DNA of 64,000 nucleotides from Pararge aegeria (taxonomy: Eukaryota > Arthropoda > Insecta > Lepidoptera > Nymphalidae). How positions within the stretch are numbered: position 1 is the first letter of the stretch; the number at the start of each line of letters is the position of its first letter. The stretch is taken from NCBI RefSeq assembly GCF_905163445.1, contig NC_053181.1:4030001-4094000 (forward strand), in the 5' to 3' direction. Shown piece after piece: positions 43,401 through 53,965 of the stretch. The notes beneath the pieces are model-generated. The model worked only from the letters and a program-made list of their open reading frames with translations. It made no database searches and was not told where the DNA came from. Position numbers and translations under genes: made by a program.

Positions 43401-43654
43401 TAATACTTATTCGCCTTAGCTGGACGGATACAGGACAGCACGTTGCGAGACGTGTTCCTTGCATTCCCTGCTAAGTTTTGCTCTGTTTATAGACGATGAT
43501 TTTCCGCATTTTCATCTCGTGAATCCTTGGAAATATTATTTGTCGATCGTGAAAACTAGGTATGCCAAAAGAAACGGAATAGGTCCATCTTCAAGTCTCA
43601 GGCATGTTCTGCCGCGAGTCACATAACATGACAAAAAGAAGAACATTTTATAAT

Positions 43655-43905
43655 ATTAATAAATAAATATATTACGACAGTACGCGCATCGTTATCCAGC
43701 CCCAAAGTGAGCGTAGCTTGTACTATGGGTACTAGTATAACTGATGAATATTTTTTATGAATAATATAGATAAATACTCATAATTTACAGATAAACACGC
43801 AGACACTGAAAAACACTAATGCTTTTCACACAAACATTTTTCCACTTGTGGGAATCGTACCCACAGCCATGGACAAAGAAAGCACGGTCACTGCCCACTG
43901 CGCTG
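43655..43905 (-). repeat. SINE-A copy
   Basis: The (AAAT) tail, then 'gcatcgttatccagccccaa', 'ctgaaaaacactaatgcttt', 'tgtgggaatcgtacccacag' and 'cactgcccactgcgc'. It ends about 50 bp from the donor of the neighbouring Rab32 first exon. Confidence 0.82.
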
Positions 43906-43952
43906 TCATTTTATTTAAATAATTTAGAAGAGAATATTAAAATAAAACTTAC

Positions 43953-44081
43953 CTGCAGGCGTTTTCCATTTTTAGTGACCGGCATATTAGTGCTATTCTT
44001 TTGTTTATTCCTCGATTCAAACAACTTCTCCTGTTGCAACAATTGCTCGTGTACAGTCCGTTTACTTAGCTCCTTTATCAT
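43953..44081 (-). CDS. Rab32: Rab32 candidate alternative first exon (43 aa)
   Basis: The ATG at 44,081 opens 43 codons (MIKELSKRTVHEQLLQQEKL...), ending KNGKRLQ at a consensus phase-0 donor (CAG/gtaagt) compatible with core exon 1. The peptide is polar and Lys/Gln-rich with a likely amphipathic helix (residues 8-24). An internal in-frame ATG (44,... codon 33, MPVTKNGKRLQ) gives a shorter option of 11 residues. A nine-codon upstream frame in another phase (ATG at 44,088, stop ending 44,062) overlaps the start and could damp translation. Support is phase, donor strength and open frame. Confidence 0.6.
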
Positions 44082-44089
44082 TATTCATA

Positions 44090-46850
44090 TTTTAATTAAC
44101 ACTAATTTACTATTTATTTTCAATGATATTATTTTCAACTTGCAAGCGTCCTAGGTTTTTTTATGTCACTCAGTAAATTTTTTCGTCACAACTTGATTTT
44201 TAAAATGGATATTATAAAATACCCTTTTTAACAAGATGGCGACAATAACGCGTTTGTTCTTAACAATTGACGGAACGCAATAATTTGTTATCACAATTGA
44301 ACGGTGGAGTAAACATTTGCCCTCTCATGAGATAAGGGGACTAATAATAAATGTCTGTAGAAATGATTTTAGATCTTTCACCGAATGTACGTACGTTGCC
44401 GGCTGTTTGGTCGATTACAAATAATAATACGCTCGTATTCTCAATGTAATTAATTATTTGTGCTAAGTTTATAATTATAGAATAACGCATATAAGCACAT
44501 AAGTTACAAATAGGGGTTATTGTCTATATATATGTATACAAATTCCATACCCTTTTTTTGTCCTTTGAATGCCAAATTAAACGTATGAAATAGGGCTATG
44601 ATTTTGTATAAAAATTTAACTTAACGTGAACGAAGCCGAGAGCATGTATATATTATATAGTTATATAGTTTATACCTACATATAGTTTATACTTACATAA
44701 AGTTTATACCTTTTAGCGAAAAGGTTTTACTGAACGGATAAAAGTACCTCATACATTAGAGGGGAGATTGTGTAAGCACATCGTGTTCATTTCACAACTA
44801 ACGTATGGTTTCATTTATTTAACAGCTACGTAATTCAAAATAAGTTTGGGGTTGATAGCGTTAGGATTTTCTTTTTCCTCCGTCACTTTTAGGGCTTCAT
44901 TGAGTAGGTACCTATAATACAGAATAAAAGTATACAGCATGCGAGGTTTAACGCAAAAGGTATCGACAGATTTATCGAAAATTAATCAATATCAACATTG
45001 TCGGGGAATTTTTTTAAATGTATTATTTACTATGTATGATTTTATTTGTTAAGTACCTATCTATTTTAACTAGCTAGGTTAGGGCGCCGCGCCGTGACAA
45101 ATTTCTTATCTTGTGAGTGCGCAGTCAAGAGCAGTCAAGAGCTAATTAACTTGTAGTTGAATAAAAATATAATAAAAATATCCACACCCGTGTGCTCGGA
45201 GAGTAGATAAAGCTGTGTCCTTTCCCCGTGGAGAAATTTTCTTTTGCCCATGCTGGTAGTGCTGTAGTAAAAAACGAACATCCAGGCAAAGGTGATAAAA
45301 CATTCTGATTGTAGATACGAGTAGCAAGCGGAATAGGCATGATGACTCGGGTGAGATGGAAAATATCTTATTTTTGCAGAAATTTATGATTTTGATGATA
45401 TGAATTGCAAATTATATTTTAATAAATATATTCCACGTGAAAACGTTCGCCTGGTGTCATGGCCGTACTCTTCTTCTTCTTCTTTTGATTTATGGCTTTT
45501 CGTAGATGGCCGTACTCGTGACGACATAGACAAATTAGAGCTTTAGTAAGTCCATGTTCCCTAGCTAAAGTTTATTGACTTTGGTATTTATAACCAAAAA
45601 ATTAGCAACTGATAGTTTGAAGGCACATACTTCATATTACGCAGAGATTTTCGAAGTTGAAGCGGCAAAAAATTATGTTTATATAGAAGTGACATCATAA
45701 TTTTGAATTCGGCGTTTCAACTGTCATAGCGCGGACGGTTCGCTAGATTTTGCAGTTCAAAAAATAATATTGAAAATAAATACCAATCTCACTTTAGAAT
45801 ATAAATGAAATTACGTTTTTCAAAGCAGATATAATTAATATTTTAGGGATTAACTAGTTGTTACTGCCATCATGCCTATGCATAACAATTTGAAAGTCGA
45901 TTGAATAACGTCTCATAAAAGTGATAAAAACATTCATGGGTTAACTCTATTTGCCTAATCGCGGTCATCAAAGTTAATCTTCATAAGTATTCATTTCTAG
46001 GCCTCGTAATTTTCCGTCGTTGACAAATCCCGCTTACAATGTTGCAAACGTTCAATTGGTGATATAACATAGCGACCTATTGCACGTTACAGATAATAGT
46101 ATGCCTATAGATAATAATGTGCACCTCAACATAGTAATTGCCAGGCACGCTAGTCACTGAAGGTTCTATGCCAAGTCTCAAGTCAATTGTCCAGTTTTTC
46201 TTACTAGTCTTTTTGTATTATTTAACGAGACGGAAAACACCAAATTCTCACCCGAGATTGTGGGTTAGAATGGGGTGTGTTTCCGAGTTGAACATACCAC
46301 TTTTCATATCGTTCATGAGGAAAAAAAATTCTGTAAATGATTTCACTTCTAATCATCGTACCACTTCACACGCAATTTGTTGTTTTTTTTTTTTTCATTT
46401 TTCCCATGAACAGACTGCACGAAGAAATAAAAAATAACCCCTGACAAGTGACAAGGGATAAAATGAACGTGCCTACCTGCTTGAGTACGGCAACAGGGAA
46501 TAAGTTTACCCACATTTATTTCGATAATATTTCTACTTGTGCGCCAATATTCGGAGAGTTCATAAAACTGTGGGAGTAAATTTTTTTTTAAAAAATCTAG
46601 CCGTGCAGAACAGGCAAAGATCATTAACCATATAGCCTATTCGGCCTTATAAAAATATTTGGTCGTTTTTAAGTAAGTATTCCTTTTGAAATCTGAAATA
46701 CATTGGAGATTGTCTGTATAATGGAATACAGCGATTTCTTTCGACATCTTGAACTTATTTCAGCCAATTTACAGAAAACTTTTATTTAGGTATTATATAC
46801 TTATGGATCACTACGTCCATTAGTTAAAATCGTAAAAAAATCCGTAGTTC
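44090..46850. other. no gene seen; AT-rich
   Basis: No exon or repeat with clear borders. Short T-runs at 46,380 and a (CTT)n stretch at 45,472-45,487. Frames of 60-99 codons here have no splice or domain support. Confidence 0.45.
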
Positions 46851-46852
46851 GT

Positions 46853-47110
46853 GCGCGACGTAGATCTACACCGAGACCTCGGTCTTGCTACCATAGCCCA
46901 GTGCTTTAAAAAAATATCGAAGTCCTACTTTGAGAAAGCAGTCCTACACCCCAACTCCCTAGTGGTCGAAGCGTCCACTTATGCCCCCGCCCCCGATGTC
47001 GAGCTTAGGCTGCGACATCCGAAGCATGTCCTTTACGACCCTGACTGTCAAATTACTACCAACAATGTGTCCCAACAATACACAAACACACAGCCAACCC
47101 ATGATTAGTA
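46853..47110 (+). pseudogene. Jockey-type LINE ORF2 C-terminal fragment
   Basis: The frame reads VRDVDLHRDLGLATIAQCFK, then KISKSYFEKA, HPNSLVVEASTYAPAPD and RHPKHVLYDPDCQIT. This order of blocks is the extreme C-terminus of Jockey-like reverse transcriptases of Lepidoptera. The 5' part is missing, and sequence beyond 47,110 (to ~47,280, still GC-rich) is probably its 3' untranslated region. Confidence 0.65.
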
Positions 47111-47280
47111 GTTGGTGGACTTTTACCAACAATCAGATTAACGTCGAACCGAGCCGAGGTCCAAACCCTCGCAGGAGGCACCCTTGGGTCGACGTCTCCC
47201 ACTCTCCCCCCGATGTCGTCGAGCCCTGGGGCTCTTCTTATGGCAAGAAGAGCCCCACTCCCCCGGTGACGCCGTAGCAG

Positions 47281-48360
47281 GTATTTATCGGCAAGTGTCC
47301 ATCCGAAAATCGTACCATTAGTGATCGATGGTTATCACGCGACATCTTCGACGTAGCCCAATATAGTTAAAATACTGGGTAACAGCACTGTCCCTAGATG
47401 GCGCTTTTTCTATACCATATTAATAGTAGTGAACTGCCCGTTTTCATTAAGCCTAGGAATCACATTAATCGGATGCCTAGTGACTTAGGTGATACCAACA
47501 GAGAAAAAAAATCACGAATCGTAAGTGTTGTCCAATGACGTTAGGCGCCGTCTAAAGTTACGATACCGATTTGGCGGATCGTCAAGTTTAGGGGACTCAT
47601 GAACTGACCCTTGACAAATGAAAAAATATAAAGATGGTGTAGTTTTAATCCAAACGAAAAATTAAACATAGGTATGATAATACAAACACAAACTACCACA
47701 CTTTGTGGCAAGAACCATAGACAAGTTAGGTTATATGAGTGAAAATCTAGTGAAAGGTAAATGTATACAAAGGCATCTTCTTTGATTAGGCGTTTCTTAG
47801 GTATTTAGGCAATGGGTTGTCCGTCTTTAGTGAAAAAGGGCTTAAATCGCTTGGCGGCACGTTTTTGGCGGTAAGGTTATAATTAGGCACGGCCGAAGCC
47901 CTCCAGCAGACTAACAACACATCAGATTGCAAAATTAGGCGCATAGCAATAAATAAGGACCCAGATAGCTTGATATTTGGGTATACCTGTTAGATGCAAT
48001 TTTGTTAAAGGTTTAAAGTAGAAAACTCCTTGTTTAGTTTTCTTCTTACCTAACCCAAACAGGAAACTAATCGTGATAGATTTTAGTAATAATGTAGCCC
48101 AAATTCACTTTAACTCACAAATTCCTTTAACCGCTTTTTAATATCCCATCAAAAACAGTCCAGCCGTCCTGCAGATAATCCCGGATAAAACAGATAAGTA
48201 GGTATTAATGTTAAGCTATCGTACAAAAAATCCATCATACGCGTATAATTTGTTTAATTTATGGTAGATAAATTATGTAGCAGTCAAGCGCAAAGCTGCC
48301 ACAGACAACCAATAAAAAGTACCTCACTCAATGAAAAAAGAATAGAAAGAAAAGACTTAC
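47281..48360. other. no gene; repeat fragments
   Basis: 47,395-47,425 has the 'ctagatggcgctttttctat' motif of the 24.07 and 56.85 kb repeat. 47,815-47,905 is a 'cgcttggcggcacg' repeat fragment. The remainder is AT-rich. Confidence 0.5.
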
Positions 48361-48498
48361 CATCTTTGAATTTGGAATTCTTGAGGCAATCCTTTTCCGA
48401 GCGTTCTTGTTCTCCACAGACGATGAAACTGCTTTCTGACGTCGACATGTCTCTATTTCCCGCGCAACCACTGCGGCCGTACCCGCTACGCTACACAT
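48361..48498 (-). CDS. Rab32: Rab32 candidate alternative first exon (46 aa), most distal
   Basis: The ATG at 48,498 opens 46 codons (MCSVAGTAAVVAREIETCRR...), ending RIPNSKM at a consensus phase-0 donor (ATG/gtaagt), compatible with core exon 1. The peptide is basic (RRQK, KNARKR). A second frame, from an ATG at 48,447 (MSTSESSFIVCGEQE...), is also open to the same donor but leaves in phase 1 and would need a further exon. If real, this makes the gene at least 47.5 kb. The only evidence is frame, phase and donor; it could also be non-coding or part of an unseen gene. Confidence 0.42.
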
Positions 48499-48879
48499 AT
48501 CGTATCGAATAGAAGTGATAAGGTTATGTTGTGTATGTAAATGTACTTTGTATTTACTTACGATGCCGGCTTGTCGAATGCCGTATAATCTAATCGTTAC
48601 CGTTTCCTGTACCGACTGTTGGCAGAGGAGATCTTTACCAAATATAACCTAAGTTTTGTTTAACTTGAACTTGTTTAACTTGTGTAAACTTGACGCCTCT
48701 TATTACTCTTTAGTGATGTCCTTTACATACTGTATGCCCTGGTAAAGGATATTTTAGACATGTTAGTTAAATTTAGCGATGTGACACTACGCGCCACAGA
48801 ATCGGCACAGTTACCACATATCAGAAAACAAATTCAATCCGTGACCCCATTTGAATTGAACTCTATTAAACATAAATAA

Positions 48880-49190
48880 GCGGTAATAGCCCAGTGGGTA
48901 GGACTACGACTTCACTTTCGGAGCGCCGAGTTCGAATACCAGCACGCACATTTCTCAAGTTATGTTTGTTATAAGGAATTAAAATATCGCTTCAACGGTG
49001 AAGCAAAACATCGTGGGGAAACCTTCATGTCTGAGAGTTCTTGTTCTTTCATAATGCCGTCGAAGGCGAGCGGAGCCCACCATATCTCACTGGGCCAGCG
49101 TGGTGGACTACGGGTTTAACCCCCCTTCTCATTGTGTGAGAGACCCGTACCCTGAAGTAGGCCGTTAAATGTTGATATGATGATGATGAG
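48880..49190 (+). repeat. SINE-B copy
   Basis: 'ggtaatagcccagtgggtag', 'tcggagcgccgagttcgaat' (B box), 'cttcaacggtgaagcaaaac', 'ggccagcgtggtggactacg', ending in (GATGAT). Confidence 0.88.
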
Positions 49191-51190
49191 ACTTAATTGT
49201 CTAACATTGTTAAAACTCCGTAGTTATATCTTAATCAGTATTGTGTAGGTCAGGTCAATATAAACCATCAATCATAAACAGGTCCAACTTTCTAGCTACA
49301 TGTTGATTCCTGCATTCAGGAAACTTGAATGGTGATTAATCTTTTGACAATTAAAGTGAGCTGTCATTGATATATCACCCCGCAATCTTGGTCTACGCTG
49401 GCATCTCTCATCTTAACCGATGTTGACAAAAAAGAAATATAACACTTTAAAAAAGTTACCATTGGCCTCTTAATCTGTCTTTAAACTTATTATGCCGTGT
49501 TACAGGTTAAAAAACTAGGTGTAATATTTTGAAAAGAAACGGGTAGTATTCGTTTATAAGATACGCATGACAAATAAAACACATGTACTTAAGTCTTTAG
49601 AGTATTTATTTAAAAGTGAAATGAATGGTAAAATCGGTGAGATGACAGGATGCTAATTAATTAAAATAGTTTAAAATCTATATTTAATCTAGAGAAAGGA
49701 AATAAAATTAAAAGTTAACAGCTTTACTTTTAAGAATTCAACAGAACGCGCGTTCATGTAATTTACTATTTAAAAAAACAATTAAACATCCATACGCAAA
49801 TGGCTGTCAGTTTTCATCGAATAGCGAAGTTGCAAGATAGCCATCAAAGAAATTAAAATATCAATTCATACTCTTAAGGGCACTGCACACGTAATCATTT
49901 TCAAGTCTGATGGAACGGGAACAGAATATTTAAGTTACAAAAAAACAATACAAATCTTTTCTTTCAACAAGGCTTTCAACTTGCCTTATGGGAATATTTT
50001 CGGCGATGAAATATTTAACCCGCCCCGTTCATGCCGCGTATCGCAACTGTCGCAACTGTTAGTTGCAAGCTGGTCGTATGTAGTTTCACGTCACTTTTGG
50101 AAGCATGGGTACTTAATGCAGAAACGGTATGTAGTCGACTACATAGCACCGCCAACCCAATCCCGCGCATATCACCTGCCATCCTTGGTTGTGCTGCGTT
50201 CAATACGTTGCTTTTAAACAAGTACTGACACGTGTGTCATAACTAAATTCATGACTAAAATGTTATTTTTTTTTAACTAGTCCATGTTTTCATAACAGCG
50301 ACCTTTAATCCAGGCCCTTGATATTTTAGCTTCAAATTTCAATTTCAATTTTCAAAATAAAAAAAAAACCCTTAATAAAAGTGATTATAATTATATTACT
50401 AAATGCCTGTAAAGAACACTTTTCCAACAATCGTATAAAAATCTCGCTAAATAGCAAATCAGCAATTTGATTTTATGCAACTGTCGGAGTGTGACGTATC
50501 CCTAAAAGATTATTTCCTTAGTGGTTTTTTTTCTAAACATTTTTGTGTAATTTTACTTAATTTTATTGTACAATTGTAAATTTTTGTCCATCCATTTTTC
50601 CATTCTTAGGAAGTATCTATTTTTTTTAGATTTGGATTCTAAAAATTGATTTGCGCTTGAGATTTTATTATTGAAGGATCGATGTTGATAAAATCTCTAC
50701 ACAAAACTTTATGGTTTGACAAACTGTAATTAACAGTCAGGGCATAAAGCGTGCAGATAATTTTCCCCCCGAAAGAGCCATAAAATAAAAAATAAAAACT
50801 TTAGTAAAGAGAGGCAGTGATTTTATGCTTGCTCCGAGTGCACGCCACTGCATGCTACTATTAAGTTTGGTACAAGAATATTAATAAACGTGTCCAGTAG
50901 AAGCATAATCATTAATTTTGCAAGCTCTACGACTGTCTTAAAATACACATAGGCAAGATTGCTATTGTCATTTGGTATACTTCTATCCTACGAGGTAGCC
51001 ACATTTCAAAACATATACAAATAAAAATAACGTACAACAATGGGCAAATGTAACACAATAGGAACATAGCTAGCACAGCCATATTTTAAATAACCTACTG
51101 GTTGATTTGAACCATTTGTATTTTGTCAACTCTGTGATAAAAGGAATTATGGTCACTTTTATACACTACTTAATCTAAACTCATATATCT
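49191..51190. other. intergenic, no gene recognised
   Basis: Between the Rab32 first exon and the carrier gene. 49,960-50,220 is moderately GC-rich and open in several frames on both strands but shows no domain or splice support. 50,740-50,855 ends in the 'gtgcacgccactg' element terminus. Confidence 0.45.
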
Positions 51191-51194
51191 TTCT

Positions 51195-51465
51195 ATATAT
51201 ATATAAAAGAGAAAGTGTGTAGGTATGTTCCGTATTGGCTCCGAAACGGCTGGACCGATTTCAATGAAACTTTCAGGGAATCTCCGGATTGACCTGGCGA
51301 GTAATCCTGTTAAGTTTGGTGACGATCGGAGCACTCCTATTTTTGAACTTTCAAATACAGCGTTTATTTACTATGATGATATTCTATGTTTGGGTGTACA
51401 TGGGTGTAGATAATGATCTTCAGCCGCTCGTGAAGAGAATAGAAGAGAATGCTGAGTACGCTAGT
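51195..51465 (+). mobile_element. non-autonomous Helitron-like element
   Basis: Plus-strand copy of the 4.1-4.5 kb element: 'cggctggaccgatttcaatg', 'gattgacctggcgagtaatc', ending GAGTACGCTAGT with CTAGT at 51,461-51,465. Confidence 0.6.
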
Positions 51466-51724
51466 ATATTATAATCCTCACGAATAAAGTAAATAATAAA
51501 GCAACTGTCAATGAATACATAAAAATCAGCCAATCGCTTAAACTTACGCGCAACGCTACAAAGAGTATACGTACAAAACAAAACTGTAGTTTTCTCATTT
51601 CGTTGGCTAATATTTAGACAAGAGTATTAAAACAGTTTGAAGTTGTTACATAACTGCGATTGGTAAATCAGTTGTACACAACAAAACTAAACAAAAATGA
51701 CAAGTCTAAAATTATTTTTCTGTT

Positions 51725-52015
51725 TCTTTATTATTGCACTCCAAGTTAGCTGTGCTGCAATCTCACCTGCCGGTGATGATGCAGTCTAAGATTTTAACGG
51801 GCTAACCTGTTCTTGGTATGGAAGTTGTATTAAGCCCATACCAACGCAATGTTTACACGCAACATTGGAACTCTAAATCGCTTAGCGGCACGTTTTTGGC
51901 GTCCTAATCAGACCAGACCAAAAAAAAATTAGAAAAAATTCCAAATTGGTCCAACCGGGGCTCGAACCCGAGACCTTCCACTTAAACCGCGCACAACGCT
52001 GCGCCAGGGAGTTTC
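51725..52015 (-). repeat. dispersed repeat with tRNA-like end
   Basis: 'ccaagttagctgtgctgcaa', 'aaatcgcttagcggcacgtt', then 'ggggctcgaacccgagacct' (B-box complement) and 'aacgctgcgccaggga' (A-box complement). This suggests the whole family is a tRNA-derived SINE whose head is visible only here. Confidence 0.65.
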
Positions 52016-52439
52016 GAAATCTATTCTTATGTTGGTAAGAGGATAAGAGAAGCACAGCTTGTTTTAGAAATGTCAATTATTCAGTTTCTAGAATTATGTT
52101 GCCAAATCTGTAGTAAAACAACCCTAACTAAACTAAATTGACAAGTCTAAAAATAGTACCATGTTTTTTTTTGTCTTTGATTCCACATAATATAGACTTT
52201 ACAATTTAGTATAGACAATAATTGTGTACCTTACAATATTATAACCTCGAAACTCGTAATTTGTGATGATTACAAACATTAGAAAGAACTGAAAATCAGA
52301 TAACCTAGAACAATTAAAAAAACAACTTAATTAACAAAAGAATATTAGTTAAAGGTAATAAGTATTGGAAAAAAACTTAAACAATAGGTAAACTTACAAA
52401 ATTTAAATAACTACAATTGTGATTTTTTTGAAGTTATAC

Positions 52440-52935
52440 TTCTTTAGCTTTAGGAAAAAATCGTCATCAATGTAACGAAATGCGCGCGCACATGGTTACA
52501 CGATTGTAGCAGAATAAAGGTAGTTGTAACCAAGTGAGAGGGGAGTACATCGTTCGCCAGCCCACTTTTTACGATGCGCTCGCACACCGTCACGAAAAAC
52601 CGACACCCTGAAGTTAGTCGACATTTTAGTTTTTCAAAAAAAGGTGTGACAGTGTAAACTTTCAATTGTCAAAGTCTGCGGCCTCATTCCGGTGATATAA
52701 TTGATCCAATTGTACAAAAATCTAAAATTTTAATGTTCAGTGAAACTTTGCGGTCCGCTAATGAGATAACTAGATAATGCGTTATATTAAAACTTTCAAA
52801 GTATAAAATACCTTTTTTCTTTGTTAGTGTCGTTTTTCTACAAACGTAGAATAAGGCTTTAGAAAAAAAAAAAAATCGATTTTTTTTATCATGTTACGCC
52901 AAAGAAGTATAACTTCTAACGCGTGTACATAAGTA
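52440..52935 (-). repeat. unclassified ~500-bp dispersed repeat, copy 2
   Basis: Reverse counterpart of 15,785-16,310: 'atgcgcgcgcaca', 'gtaaactttcaattgtcaaa', 'aatgttcagtgaaactttgc', 'ctacaaacgtagaataaggc' and 'cgccaaagaagtataacttc'. The 71-codon frame within it is not called. Confidence 0.65.
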
Positions 52936-53721
52936 CGCACACACGTTTTTTTTATATTTACTCGCTCAAAACCACGACCTTTTGAGCACATATGTAGTAG
53001 TTGTATTTTTTCGATGAAATTGTTAAAAAATTTGTGATGCTAACTTCAGGCGAACTACACAATAATATAGAAATAGTCACTGGTACCGCGTAACTTACAT
53101 TGTTTAATAAGCGCTAATAATCGTCTAGGACCGCTTATAACAATATAACTTACGTGATATAAAGTTAGTTTCGGCTTTGTAGCTGATAGCGAAATCGATA
53201 GTTCGAGTAAAATGAGCACAAGTGTACTTACGCGGTATTGAAAAAATTGAAGTGATGTCCAATTGTTTTGCCGTTTAAAAACTGCATCCACTCGATGTAT
53301 TATAATTTTTGTTACGCGGTAGTAACTGATGAAATGGTATATTTAATATTCAAATGCCAATTTTTTTACGGTACTGCGTATCACTTGGATCCGATTTTAC
53401 TGAAATCTCGATGCTATAGTATTTGTTTTCTTAGCTGTCTTAAAACATAATCGATCTTTTAACTACTATTTAGTTACGAATTTACGTACATGCCGCCAAG
53501 CCGTTTACGAAGCTGAGTAGAAACCTATTAAGAGAATGGGTTTAATATAACTGCCACACCCCTAACAGGTTAGCTCGCGACACCATCTTAGACTGCATAC
53601 CAGGTGAGACTGTTCACAAGGTATTTGTAATGAAATTTAAAAAAATGTTTCTTCCACAGTCGCTGAAAGATTGTTTACGAAATAAGGTAGGTAAGTAAAT
53701 CAACTAACAATCGACCTCAAT

Positions 53722-53770
53722 CGGTAGTTTGACTATTTTATCAAGTATTGATAAAATAGTCAAACTACCG
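53722..53770. repeat. perfect 23-bp inverted repeat, 3-nt loop, in carrier 3' UTR
   Basis: Arms 53,722-53,744 and 53,748-53,770 are exact complements around GTA. It begins 48 bases past the stop codon of the canonical carrier isoform, so it would form a stem in the 3' untranslated region. Confidence 0.95.
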
Positions 53771-53817
53771 AAATACCTCGTGATTATTGGCCAGAAAGGC
53801 CGCATCTCCATAACATT

Positions 53818-53965
53818 CTAAGAAGGAAGCTTTATATTATCTCGGTTACGTTGTAGCATGAAGTGAGACATTTTTTCATACGTTAGGAAAGTCACCATAG
53901 TCGCTGGAACCACACGGATCAAGTTCGGTTTCAGACCCTTGTAGAAACCTCTCCAGCCTTCGTGC
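53818..53965 (-). CDS. SLC25A32: SLC25A32-like carrier, distal terminal exon (canonical C-terminus)
   Basis: The exon opens after tttacag with a base that completes Arg from the internal donor at 60,202 (...TETW-R). It encodes 48 residues, from HEGWRGFYKGLKPNLIRVVP to a TAG stop. HEGWRGFYKG is the second-half signature of a mitochondrial carrier repeat (acidic-Gly-x4-aromatic-Lys/Arg-Gly), here repeat 3. NLIRVVPATMVTFLTYE is transmembrane helix 6, and the short tail is ordinary. SLC25A32 proteins have NLIRVTP at this place. The exon thus completes a normal carrier of the inner mitochondrial membrane, the subfamily that moves folate and/or FAD. Downstream, the 3' untranslated region holds a perfect hairpin. 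Confidence 0.9.

Noticed and set aside
46851..47277. Possible host gene in the GC-rich stretch
   Set aside because: The translation matches the usual C-terminal wording of Jockey-type LINE ORF2, so it is a transposon remnant.
52890..52920. 'agaagtataacttc' palindrome considered as a loxP-like recombinase site
   Set aside because: Only a 13-bp palindrome without the spacer or second arm arrangement; it is part of a dispersed repeat found at 16.2 kb too.
53055..53291. Minus-strand frame ending at a gtaagt donor, considered as a sixth Rab32 first exon
   Set aside because: The frame that exits in phase 0 has no ATG. The ATG present (53,287) exits in phase 2, which does not fit the core acceptor.
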